From Elymus sibiricus (taxonomy: Eukaryota > Streptophyta > Magnoliopsida > Poales > Poaceae): a DNA stretch of 64,000 bases. Both the position numbers and the translations under genes were made by a program. This document shows, in pieces, positions 45,113 to 55,698 of the stretch. Within the stretch, counting starts at the first letter, position 1. The number at the start of each line of letters is the position of its first letter. The notes beneath the pieces are model-generated. The model was not told the origin of the DNA. It did not search any database and was given only the letters and a program-made list of their open reading frames with translations. The stretch lies in the NCBI GenBank assembly GCA_039707655.1, contig CM077664.1, positions 194,550,195-194,614,194 of the forward strand, read 5' to 3'.

Positions 45113-45907
45113 TGCTGGAATTTAGTCTATTTTTGGGCCAGCCCAATAGCATTTTCAGAATTCCTAATAAATCCTAGAGGTCCACTTAGCCCATTCATGC
45201 AAGGCAAGAGGTGGGACAAAAGTTTAGTCCCATACTGCTCACCTAGTAGGAGCTAGACCTCCTTATAAGGGAGGTTGTTTCTCCACATGTATGAGGATGA
45301 GAACAAGAGAGACATACACGCGCGCTCCTCCTCCGCCGCCCGCCTCGTCATGTCACGCCTCATCACGACACACCGCGTCGCGGGTTGCGGGAATGAGCCG
45401 AGCCGTCGTCTAAATTTTCGCCACGCACGACTGGTATACGAAAGGTCACACGGGAGCTGAAAAGTTTTGCTGAATGCGAACGCTGCACCTCCGAAACCCC
45501 GCCGCTTCGAGTCCTGTACGGGAGAAGGGTGATAAGGTTTTTGGGGAGCGCTCTGCGTGACTACTGACTTCTTCATCACGGATGCCGACGACTACTTCCC
45601 AAACGACGACTTCTTCCCCGACGTCGACAACCTCTTCGACGACATGGACGGCGACAACGTCAATGCGAACCCCAATGCTACTATTGTTGCTCAGTACGTG
45701 TTTGTGTTCTTTCTGTTTGAGATTCTGCCACAGTTTCTTGTTCTAGCCTTTGTTCTAGATACGTTCCGTTCATATTCACTACTTCAGATGTTATTTGCAT
45801 ACTCTCTGTCGGATTGCATGACTTGTCTTATATCTGCTATGATAGTCATGTTTTATCTACTATTTCTATTAATAAAATCATATGGTTAATTGCTCAAGTT
45901 TCCAACA
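45113..45907 (+). repeat. C2 5' LTR, promoter-deleted
   Basis: Begins TGCTGGAATTTAGTC and ends TTTCCAACA. Relative to the right LTR it jumps at about 45489 over the segment matching 50808-51030, with CC microhomology at the join. Confidence 0.88.
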
Positions 45908-45958
45908 ATCCAAAAACCTTATTATAGGCAATTTACCCCGAGTGGTTTTGCAGCTTCC

Positions 45959-46864
45959 ATGAGGCCTCCTATGTTTGAGGGTGTGCACTATAAGAGGTGG
46001 CGTGTGAGAGCCGTTCTATGGTTTCAAACAATGAGTTGCTATGACGCCACTCTTGGCAAACCTGAAGGAGATCTTGATCCTCAACAGGAACAAGCTTTTC
46101 AGAAAACTGATACCTTGTTTAAAGCTGCTCTCTTGAGTGTTCTTGGTGAGAACATAGTTGATGCTTATGCGTCAATTGATAATGGAAAAGATATGTGGGA
46201 CACACTCGAGGCCAAGTTTGGGGTCTTGGATGCCGGCACTGAGCTGTATATCATGGAACAATTCTACGACTACAAGATGACTGATAATCGCTCCATGGTT
46301 GAGCAAGCTCACGAGATACAGTCATTTGCTAGAGAACTTGAGCACTTCAATTGTATGTTACCAGACAAGTTTGTTGCTGGAGGCATCATCACTAAGCTTC
46401 CTCTCTCGTGGAGGAACTTTGCTACCTCTCTGAAGCATAAGAGACAGGAGTTTTCCGTTCCGGATCTCATTGGTAGTCTTGATGTGGAAGAAAAGGCGAG
46501 AGCAAAAGACATACGTGCTTGAGGTATTGAGGGAGGTTCTAGTGCCAATCTGGTACAGAAGAAAACCTTCCAGCCCCACAAGTTCAAGAACAAGGGCAAG
46601 TTTGATGGTAAAGGAAAGTTTGATGGGAATAACAATGCTTCGCAGCACACCAACTTCAAGAAGAAGACTGACAAGAAGAAAGGTGTTTGTCATGTCTGCG
46701 GAGATCCTGATCATTGGGCTCCTAGTTGCCCTAACCGTTATGACAAGCGTCAACATGGGAAAGGCGACAAGATCGCCAATGTTGTCATTGGTGACACTGA
46801 GATGAAGGATGTTGGGTACGGTATACTTCCCACTATTCTCTCAGTATGTCGTTCTCCTGATTAG
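45959..46864 (+). pseudogene. C2 gag
   Basis: The first in-frame ATG (MRPPMFEGVHYKRW) lies inside what is normally gag; coding-like sequence begins upstream at about 45930 (RQFTPSGFAAS) without a start, so the 5' end is lost. UBN2-type gag (LDAGTELYIMEQFYDYKM, LPLSWRNFATSLKHKRQEF), then the zinc knuckle CHVCGDPDHWAPSC near 46688-46729. TGA at 46520 and TAG at 46862 break it. Confidence 0.88.
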
Positions 46865-47932
46865 TTGATTGACATGGGTGCTAATGTACATGTATGCGGT
46901 GATATTTCCATGTTTTCTTCGTATCAGGCCGCAGGGACTACTTCCGTGTTGATGGGCAACGGTTCAAGTGCTTCTGTTCGTGGTGTTGGCACGGTCGATC
47001 TAAAGTTTACTTCGAGGAAGATCGTGCGGCTGAAGAACATGCATTATGTCCCCTCCATCAATAAAAAACTTGTTAGCGGATCTCTTCCGTGTAGAGATGG
47101 CTACAAGCTTGTTTTTGAGTCCAATAAATTTGTAATATCCAAGTATGGAACTTTTGTTGGTAAAGGCTATGAATCAGGGGGCTTGTTCCGCTTATCATTG
47201 TCAGATGTTTGTAATAAAGTTGTTAATCATGTTTGCAACAATAGTGAATCAAATGTCTGGCATTCACGTCTCTGTCATGTTAACTTTGGTTGCATGACGC
47301 GGCTAGCCAAGTTGAAAATCCCTAATTTCACCGTTGTCAAGGGATCTAAGTGTCAAGTTTGTGTGCAAGCTAAGCAACCTCATAAGTCTCATACAACTGC
47401 GGAAACAAGAAATCTTGCGCCACTAGAACTCATACATTCAGATCTTTGTGAAATGAATGGTGTTTTGACAAAAGGTGGAAAGAAATATTTCATGACGTTA
47501 ATTGATGACTCCACTAGATACTGCCATGTGTATATTTTGAAATCAAAAGATGAGGCTTTGAACTTTTTCAAGATCTATAAAGTTGAAGTAGAAAACCAAC
47601 TTGATCAGAAAATCAAGAGGCTTATATCCGATCGTGGTGGAGAGTATTTTTCCAATGAATTTGATTCTTTTTGTGAGGAACATGGTATAATCCATGAGAG
47701 GACGCCTCCCTATTCACCTCAGTCAAATGGGGTAGCCGAAAGAAAGAACCGTACTCTAACTGATTTGGTTAACGCAATGTTAGACACATCGGGTCTCTCC
47801 AAGGCTTGGTGGGGGGAGGCGATATTGACTGCATGTCATGTCCTAAACCGAGTTCCCACAAAGAACAAAGAGATAACACCATTCGAGGAATGGGAGAAGA
47901 AAAGGTTAAAACTCTCTTACCTACGAACCTGA
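46865..47932 (+). pseudogene. C2 protease and integrase
   Basis: The protease catalytic box reads IDMGANVHVCGD, with Met where Thr/Ser is required in D(T/S)G, so the enzyme would be dead even without stops. Integrase: H-H-C-C finger (WHSRLCHVN… CQVCVQAKQ), core (LIHSDLCEMNG, LISDRGGEYFSNEF, QSNGVAERKNRT). TGA at 47930 ends the frame and coding resumes at once in the same phase. Confidence 0.9.
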
Positions 47933-49878
47933 AGCTGCTTGGCGAAAGTCAATGTGCCAATTCCAAAGAAGCGCAAACTTGGACCAAAAACTGTGGATTG
48001 TGTTTTCCTGGGCTATGCTTTTCATAGCATTGGTTATAGATTCTTGATTATAAAATCTAAGGTATCAGACATGCATGTCGGTACAATCATGGAGTCGAAT
48101 GATGCGACTTTCTTTGAAGATATCTTTCCCATGAAGGATATGGGAAGCTCATCAAATCAGGAGTTGCCTAGTTCATCGAATGGGGATGTAGTTGAAATTT
48201 CTGAACTTACCATTCCGATGCAACATCTTGAAGATCCTATGGAGGACAACACTAAGACTCCTAAAAGGAGCAAGAGACAGAGGACTACAAAGTCCTTTGG
48301 TGATGATTTTCTTGTGTATCTCATAGATGATACTCTCAGTTCTATTTCAGAGGCCTATGCATCTGAAGATGCTGACTACTGGAAGAAAGCGGTCCGTAGT
48401 GAGATTGATTCCATCTTGGCAAATGAAACTCGAGAGATCACTGATCATCCTTATGGGTGCAAACCTATAGGGTGCAAATGGGTATTCAAGAAGAAGCTTA
48501 GGTCTGATGGTACTATTGAGAAGTACAAGGCACGGCTTGTGGCCAATGGTTATACCCAAAAGGAAGGTGAAGACTTCTTTGATACTTACTCACCTATGGC
48601 TCGACTGACCACTATTCGAGTACTACTTTCATTAGCTGCCTCACATGGTCTTCTCGTTCATCAAATGGATGTTAAGACTGCTTTCCTAAATGGAGAGTTG
48701 AACGAGGAAATTTACATGGAACAACCAGATGGGTTTATAGTGGACGGTCAGGAAGGGATGGTGTGCAAATTGTTGAAGTCTTTGTATGGACTTAAGCAAG
48801 CACCTAAGCAGTGGTATGAGAAGTTTGAAAGAACTTTAACAGCTGCAGGCTTTGTTGTAAACGAAGCTGACAAATGTGTGTACTATCGCCATGGTGGAGG
48901 CGAGGGAGTTATCCTTTTCTTATATGTGATAACATATTGATTTTTGGAACAAATCTGAATGTTATTAAGGAGGTCAAGGATTTCCTATCTCGTTGCTTTG
49001 AGATGAAGGATTTAGGAGTAGCGGATGTTATTCTGAACATCAAGCTATTGAGAGATGATGATGGTGGGATTACATTGCTTCAATCTCATTATGTGGAAAA
49101 GATCTTGAGTTGCTTTGGCTATAGTGACTGCAAGCCCTCTCCAACACCATATGATGCTAGCGTGTTGCTTCGAAAGAATCGCAGAATTACTAGAGATCAA
49201 TTGAAATATTCTCAGATTATTGGCTCGCTTATGTATTTAGCCAGTGCTACAAGACCTGACATCTCTTTTGCTGTTAGCAAACTGAGCCGATTTGTTTCAA
49301 AACCGGGAGATGATCATTGGAAAGCTCTAGAGAGAGTTATGCGTTATTTGAAAGGCACTGCGAATTATGGAATTCACTACACTGGGTACCCAAAGGTGCT
49401 TGAAGGGTATAGTGACTCAAACTGGATCTCAGATGCTGATGAGATAAAGGCCACGAGCGGATATGTATTCACTCATGGAGGTGGCGCTGTTTCTTGGAAG
49501 TCTTGCAAGCAGACCATCTTAACGAGGACAACAATGGAAGCAGAACTCACAACACTAGATATAGCTACGGTCGAAGCAGATTGGCTTCGTCGGCTCTTGA
49601 ATGACTTGCCGGTTGTTGAGAAACCTGTACCGGGTATCCTTATGAACTGCGACAATCAAACTGTGATCACGAAAGTGAATAGCTCAAAGGATAACATGAA
49701 GTCATCAAGACATGTTCAGAGAAGGTTAAAATCTGTCAGGAAAATGAGAAACTCTAGAGTTATTGCATTGGATTATATCCAAACGTCTAAAAATCTGACA
49801 GATCCTTTTACCAAGGTTCTATCACGTAATGTGATAGATAATGCATCAAAGGAGATGGGTATGAGACCCACAATATGA
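47933..49878 (+). pseudogene. C2 reverse transcriptase and RNase H
   Basis: RT: KYKARLVANGYTQ, HQMDVKTAFLNGELNEEIY, LKSLYGLKQAPKQWYEKF. The catalytic YVDD region at 48921-48940 has a one-base deletion (…YV then shifted to ITY and TGA) and the second acidic position also differs. After it RT continues in the next frame (FEMKDLGVADVIL), then RNase H (GYSDSNWISDADE, TTMEAELTTLDIA) and the Copia C-terminus (IQTSKNLTDPFTK). The 557 bp to the polypurine tract have no ORF. Confidence 0.9.
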
Positions 49879-50420
49879 GTTGTTCACAGTGGTAACCTAG
49901 TCTATGTGATCGGAGATCCCGTGAATTAGATGTGGAAGACAAGTTGTTGGTCAACTGAGAGGTGAGTATCCTTACTATTAATTATACCACTCCATGAAGA
50001 TGCAATACTCTCCTAATCTGTATGACAGGTTGATATATATCTTAATGTGTTCTAAGTGGCTTATTTAAGCAGACATGTTGTCCTGCAGAACATCTTTTGA
50101 AGAACACACCTATATGAGTCTGATTATTAAACGTCGCAATCTATGAGAGTAGGGTGCTCTCTAGTAAACTCATGAAATGCCTCAGAGTATGACGCATAAG
50201 CTCCACCCGCGGGGAAGTCCCACGGTAGCCCAGTATCGGTCAAGGCTTTGTGTGAAGCTAGATTCGCAGAAAACTTACAGTTCAAGGCCTAGTCTACTGT
50301 TCAAGTTGCTTACTAGTGTAGCATAGAGTTCTAGGTGGAAGTTCAACTTAACAGTCTCCACTGCAGTACCGGTATATAAAACAGTGTTTGGAACCAAAGG
50401 CAAATTTTGTGTGCCTCTAG

Positions 50421-50435
50421 GATCTGGTGGGGGAT
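50421..50435 (+). other. C2 polypurine tract
   Basis: GATCTGGTGGGGGAT sits directly before the 3' LTR. Confidence 0.8.
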
Positions 50436-51447
50436 TGCTGGAATTTAGTCTATTTTTGGGCCAGACCAATAGCATTTTCAGAATTACTGATAAATCCTAG
50501 AGGCCCACTTAGCCCATTCATGCAAGGCAAGAGGTGGGACAAAAGTTTAGTCCAATACTGCTCACCTAGTAGGAGTTAGACCTCCTTATAAGGGAGGTTG
50601 TTTCTCCACATGTATGAGGATGAGAATAAGAGAGACATACACGCACGCTCCTCCTCCACCGCCCGCCTCGCCACGTCACGCCTCGTCACGACGCGCCGCG
50701 GGTTGCGGGAATGTGTCGAGCCGTTGTCTAAATTTTTGCCACGCACGACTGATATACGAAAGGTCACACGGGAGCTGAAAAGTTTTGCTGAATGCGAACG
50801 CTGCACCCTTCGGCTGCTGCCTGTTTGTTTCGTCTCCCTCTTTTGCTTCACCTCCCGTCACAGCCTGTTCGCCTTCTTCTCCTGTGCCTATAAAAGAGAG
50901 GTCGCTCCTCTCCATAGAGACACATCAGAACATCATCTTCCCCTCGCCACCGAGTTCCAAACTCTGAGGTGCTGCTAGGTTCTTCCCCATCCCGGCTTGC
51001 GGCGTGCACCGCAGGTCGGGACAGTAGGCCTCCGAAACCCCGCCGCTTCGAGTCCTATACGGAAGAAGGGTGATAAGGTTTTTTGGGAGCGCTCTGCGCG
51101 ACTACTGACTTCTTCATCACGGACGCCGACGACTACTTCCCAAACGACGACTTCTTCCCGACGTCGACAACCTCTTCGACGACATGGCCGGCGACAACGC
51201 CAACGCGAACCCCAATGCTACCGCTGCTGCTCATTACGTGTTCGTGTTCTTTCTGTTTGAGATTCTGCCACAGTTTCTTGTTCTAGCCTCTGTTCTAGAT
51301 ACGTTCCGTTCATATTCACTACTTCAGATGCTATTTGCATACTCTCTGTCGGATTGCATGACTTGTCTTATATCTGCTATGATAGTCATGTATTATCTAC
51401 TATTTCTGTTAATAAAATCATATGGTAAATTGCTCATATTTCCAACA
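50436..51447 (+). repeat. C2 3' LTR, complete
   Basis: 1012 bp. Retains CCTATAAAAGAG (TATAAAA at 50889-50895) and the following transcribed leader, which the left LTR has lost. Confidence 0.9.
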
Positions 51448-51623
51448 GTCCGAGTTGCTAAGTTTTTATGCTATCTCCTATGATCTACGCACTATGCATG
51501 GGTTTGCATGAAATATGGTTTCGACTTTTGGGGTTTGTGATTGTGGAGGGAGCGAAATGGTTTCTGTCCGCCATTGCCAGCGGACACGCTCGGACCCGCC
51601 CGCGGGCGTATGGGGGCAGTAAA

Positions 51624-51680
51624 ATAGGTAATCGTGGTTGTATTTTTTTTTTTTTTGCGGGATAGGTAATCGTGGTTGTA
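51624..51680. mobile_element. 19-bp retroposed scrap between perfect 19-bp direct repeats
   Basis: ATAGGTAATCGTGGTTGTA occurs at 51624-51642 and again, unchanged, at 51662-51680. Between them lies only a run of 14 T followed by GCGGG (51643-51661), i.e. a poly-A tail read on the other strand. This is the footprint of target-primed reverse transcription of an extremely truncated LINE or SINE. Confidence 0.75.
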
Positions 51681-51690
51681 GATGTTCTAA

Positions 51691-52643
51691 TTAATTACAC
51701 GTAATGTTGTCCTATGTGTTGTTTTGCGTGACTCTATGAAGCTTCCCTAAAAAAAATTCTGTCAAGAAAGGAATGTTGATGGCAGTCCAATGCTTAAGAT
51801 CACGCAAACACAGGTGCCCATCAGCCTCTGCTGGGTATTGGGGGCAGCGATCAGGTGTGGGAGATACCAGGCAGGCATGGGCTGGGCGCACGCATGATGC
51901 CGGCCCAGTTGCAAGTGGCCTTGCACGCCCACACGAGATGAGCCGGCCGAGGGCGGCATCGGCGTAGGGCGTAGGGCAGCCGTGCGCGCGCATGCTTTGT
52001 CTACCCGGCTAGCAGCCATGGCGATGGAGATGGCAGTGCAGAGTGGAGTGTGCGTGGCCAAGTGAGTGGGCGACCTCGCGGCATTACCCAAAAGGCCTCT
52101 GTCTCCTATCCCCTGGGCACGAGGGGGGCAGCAGGATGACCGCTCCATATTGTAAGACTAGCCAATGAGCCATAGCCAGCGCATGCATGGCCATCATGAT
52201 CATTGCGTAGTTGAGGATCGCCTCGCCTTCTTCCTCCTTCGGCATGGCGTGCGACGTCTCTCTCCCTCGGTGTGGCATGGGCCATGGCTGGCTGGTTGGC
52301 TGGATGGGTGGCCTCTCCTCCTTGATCATTGGAGGGCCGACGTTTCCCTGGCCATCACCCCATGTTCGATCGACCAGATCATTTGCCTTTCTTCCCTTTC
52401 TCAGATGGCTGTCGCAGGCAGGCAGCCATCGACCGGAGGCGTACGCAGACAGAGCAGAGCGGTCATTAGGAAAGAAGAATGTTTAAGTTATCTAGCGCTG
52501 GTGGAGTTTTGGCACCTTGTGGCATGAAGATGCAGTGGCAGGGCCAAACGTAACTTCTTGCTTACGGATGGATCGGGCAGTGCGAGTGCTTGCTCCGTAG
52601 GCATGCAGTTGCAGCTCGATAGGTATAAATTTTCTTTTAAGTG
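51691..52643. other. Unassigned spacer
   Basis: About 950 bp. Reading frames up to 128 codons occur on the minus strand (51762-52148) but show no domain and no coding-like character. I see no transposon end and no repeat. Confidence 0.45.
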
Positions 52644-52652
52644 TCTGCGTGG

Positions 52653-52809
52653 CGGTGGCGGAGCTAGAAGCAGGTTACGCCTGGGGCTGTGCTATGTTGA
52701 GTGATAAACTTCTATGATTTTTCATACTTTGTATGAAGAAACCATAAGGGAAGTTGTTTCTAGGCCTGGGGCTATAGCCCTAGCTGCCCGAGGCTTGTCT
52801 CCGCCACTG
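52653..52809. mobile_element. 157-bp Mutator-type MITE
   Basis: Ends C(G/A)GTGGCGGAG in inverted orientation. Flanked by TCTGCGTGG (52644-52652) and TGTGCGTGG (52810-52818), a 9-bp duplication with one mismatch. A 9-bp TSD with GTGGCGGAG ends fits small Mutator-derived elements of grasses. Confidence 0.7.
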
Positions 52810-52818
52810 TGTGCGTGG

Positions 52819-53837
52819 TTAAGTGCCGGCAGGTCAAATGGCAGTCAATTAACCCTGGTGTCAGAATGCGCGCAGCTGCCGTGTCGCGGATATTCGGATG
52901 CGCTCATTGCTAATTTTGCTTTTTACAGGTACATATTATAACCTGTCGTCGTACTGTTAAATAATGTTTGTTTTGGAACTCGTTGTACTGGTATTGTTAA
53001 TGTAAAGGCGCACCTGATCGATGCGTGTGTCTGGTGCAAGTGCAACAGTGATGCGGATCGATTCAAGTGTCTTCCGCTGTTAAGCATGGGAATAATTAAG
53101 TGGTTAAAACTCGGCGAAATCGTGTCTGGCTTTTTCCGGTGTGGTATCTGATATCCCACCTTGGTTTATTTATATCTATACTTCTTTTCGGCTGATTAGA
53201 TCAGATCCTGCAGCGGCCGAGGTTGTTTGCCGATCGATCGCCCCGATTACTTTCTTGATGATGCGCCGCGTTGGGTCCACGGATTTGCCTTCGCTTCTGC
53301 TGGGCGGTGGGCGCCGTGGCACCGCGGCGTCGTTCCGCCAGGCCAGAAGCCTACGTTTCACCTGCACGTAACGCGACCATCTATCTGTCGGAGCGCGAGC
53401 TCTGAGGACGGGGCTCGGCGTGCCGGGGTGGCCTAGGATGCCACGGGCGAGCGCGCACGCGCGCCGGGAGGTGAGAGCTACCGGCGCAGAGGACGTGCGA
53501 CAAGTAAGCAACGGAGCGGGCACGCGCGCACGAGTCCAAACGCCAAAGCTTCAAATCCCCAGAAGCAGAGAATAGCTAGGTATAGTAGCACGAGTACTCT
53601 GGCGGTAGCGGGCGGGCAAGAACTCGAGCGCGGCATGGAATTCTACTCCCCCATCCTGCGGTGCCGGTTGTACGTGCCGCGGGGGCGCAGCCCTCTCGGC
53701 GCGGGGGGTCGTAGGAGTACGGCATCGGTCCGTGTGCCGCCTAGCGAGTTATCCTCGCAGGCTCGCGTGCAGCCATGCCGATGCGGCGATGCACACATGT
53801 TATTACCGTGATACTGTGCTATAGGCGTCGGCGTCAG
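52819..53837. other. Unassigned spacer
   Basis: About 1 kb with a GC-rich part (53200-53780). No convincing ORF, repeat or element end. It could be single-copy intergenic sequence. Confidence 0.45.
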
Positions 53838-53840
53838 TGA

Positions 53841-54871
53841 GAGCATGTTAATAATGTAGCCAGCTGCTGGCTATAACATGTTGCCATGTCATTTATAGTC
53901 AAAATATAATAGCCAATACGAATAATAGTTGGCTATAAGAAAATACTACTTTGTCAACATATGACCCATCTTTCACTCTCACAAAACTTCTTGGAGCCCA
54001 TGCTACAGCCGGCTGTAAGGGCCTGTTCTGATGTCCTATAGCTTCTGAAAACTTCTCATATCCAGCTTCATTACATAGCTTCTCACTTCACCTAGCGATG
54101 GGAAAGCGTTCGGCAGCTCAGGTGGCTTCTTGCAGCGGCGCAGCCCAGCTGGAAGGCAACAAGCCTGCTGGGCGCTCCTTTGGGCTGGCTGGAGGAGCCA
54201 AGTTTGGCAGCTGGAAGTAAAAGAGGCTGGAAAAAAAAGCAAGTCTGGGCTGCTCAACGTGGGGATGGCTGGGCTGCTCCTGGCTCCGGCGTCAATGGCG
54301 TCCGGGTTGAAGCTCCTGGCTGGTGGCGGGACTAGTGCCGCTGAGCAAGGGATCCGGCGGGAATAGGCTGGGATGGCCGGATCCGTAGGCGGAGGAGAGG
54401 ATCTGGCCGGCGAGAGGCGGGAACAGCGTGGCGGCGGTGGTGAGGGTTCGAGAGGGAGAGCTCTGCGCGTACGAGCGAGCGAGGAGAGGAAAGCGATTCG
54501 ATCCAGATGGGTTCTGTGCGCGAGCGTAGCACGCGACGCATCCCTCAGCGCGAATCGTTTTCCTGGGCGGTGGCAAAACCTTGTAATTACGTGGAACTCC
54601 AGATTCTGTTAAATCGCGAAGCTGGGTTTTCCTTGCTTCTCAAAAATGCACTACGGCCCAACACAGCTTCGTGAATTCAGCTTCCCGGAGCAAATGCGTT
54701 CGGCTGTATTTTATTCAGAAGTTTGTGAAGCTGAGAGTTGGAGAGTTTCAGAACAGGCCCTAAGTCTGCATCCCGCTTCTCTTCTCTCTCCTCTTCTCTC
54801 TCTTTCAACTCAGTCATAATATAATATTTAAATCCTTATAGCCCGCTTACATCACTTTATTATACTTGCTC
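53841..54871. mobile_element. Outer MITE with TGA duplication, split by an inner element
   Basis: Left end GAGCATGTTAATAATGTAG and inverted right end GAGCAAGTATAATAAAGTGATG, with TGA at 53838-53840 and 54872-54874. Without the inner element it is about 285 bp. Subterminal GGCTATAA/GGCTGTAA words lie on the left arm. Harbinger-like by TSD length, though TGA is not the usual TWA. Confidence 0.65.
54019..54760. mobile_element. Inner 742-bp element with 13-bp perfect inverted repeats
   Basis: GGGCCTGTTCTGA at the left and its exact inverse at the right, with TAA on both sides (54016-54018 and 54761-54763). Beyond the perfect repeat the arms stay similar (CTTCTGAAAACTTCTC against GAAGTTTGTGAAGC words). 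No transposase; open frames inside have no known domain. Harbinger-like by TSD. Confidence 0.8.
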
Positions 54872-54920
54872 TGAAGGAGAAGGAGGCAGCTGCGCCGGCG
54901 GCGGGCGGTGGAGGGGTCGT

Positions 54921-55694
54921 CGACCAAGTCGGACCCCTCAAACTATCCACCTACGTCCAAGCGGATGGCTTGGTCACTGATCAATCATGAAAACCTTTTT
55001 CTAATCGGATTTCTCAAACCATTCCTATTCATTCAGGTTGTCCGACACCCCTTAAATCTAGCCTAATTTTAGGACGGATATAGGAAGACCCGGGCGCCTG
55101 GACGCGTATGCCACATCGGATCCGGCCCAAACTGGCTCACTAGGCCCTGAAATATCCCCTTCCTTCCGCATCCGGATGAAACCCTAGCCACTTGCCACTC
55201 CACTTCACTTCATCACCGCTCCGCTCCGATCCAACCACAGCTCATCTGCGGTGACCTTCGGCCTTCTCCGACATGGCGGGTAACGGATCCGAGTCCGGCA
55301 ATGCTGGATCCGTCGACTTGGACCCCGTCCTGTGCGGGGACGAGGAGGAGTTTGTTGTTCGTTTGGCTCTCCGCCGGTCCCAAGAGAAATCCACCGAAGC
55401 TCCGTTGTTCGTGTCCTTTCGGACAAAATCCAATGCGTCCGCACAATGGGACTCGCGGCTTGAGGCAGTTGACCACGGTGGTTCCGGAGCTGTCCACGCA
55501 AGAATGTATGGATTTGAGGATTTGGTATAAGGGACACAACGGTGGACGTGGACATTTGAGTGGTGGCGGCCGATGTACGCGGACTTGAGAAACGTAGTAG
55601 AAAACAATAAAAAAATCGTATGTATGTACAAGCTCAGGAGCACTATGAAGCCCAGAAAGTGGATTTTTCACCACAAATACAATTCAGATGCCTC
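54921..55694 (+). mobile_element. Degenerate Harbinger-like element E
   Basis: Family of A and D: the block at 55060-55120 (rGGACGGATATAGGaAGACCCGG) matches the same position in D. The left end is eroded; the right end, inverted, reads GAGGCATCTGAATTG, a worn form of GAGCATCT. Start coordinate is approximate. It runs directly into element F. Confidence 0.55.
55273..55530 (+). CDS. Short acidic ORF of Harbinger element E
   Basis: 85 codons from MAGNGSESGNAGSVDLD to a TAA. DEEEFVVRLALRRSQEKS matches the D ORF. After about residue 55 the sequence no longer looks like the D protein, so a frameshift or deletion probably truncated it. Function unknown. Confidence 0.5.
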   Translation: MAGNGSESGNAGSVDLDPVLCGDEEEFVVRLALRRSQEKSTEAPLFVSFRTKSNASAQWDSRLEAVDHGGSGAVHARMYGFEDLV

Positions 55695-55698
55695 TTTA

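Larger units (their letters stand above)
45113..51447 (+). mobile_element. Copia retrotransposon C2
   Basis: TG…CA LTRs of 795 bp (left) and 1012 bp (right), flanked by GTTCG (45108-45112) and GTCCG (51448-51452), a TSD with one mismatch. Sense is plus with gag, protease, integrase, RT and RNase H in Copia order. LTRs differ at roughly 5% of aligned sites by eye. The left LTR lacks 223 bp including the TATA box, and no primer site follows it. Pol has several stops and a frameshift in the RT catalytic box. The copy is inactive. Confidence 0.9.
44053..51687 (+). mobile_element. Harbinger-like non-autonomous element D, split by C2
   Basis: The left end GAGCATCTACCACC and inverted right end GAACATCTACAACC differ at two sites. 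TAA on both sides (44050-44052, shared with element C, and 51688-51690). Without C2 it is about 1.3 kb. The sequence after the left end follows that of element A, so A and D are one family. Confidence 0.78.

Noticed and set aside
51762..52148. 128-codon minus-strand ORF as a host gene
   Set aside because: No domain, no coding-like composition and no supporting context; a chance open frame in GC-rich sequence.
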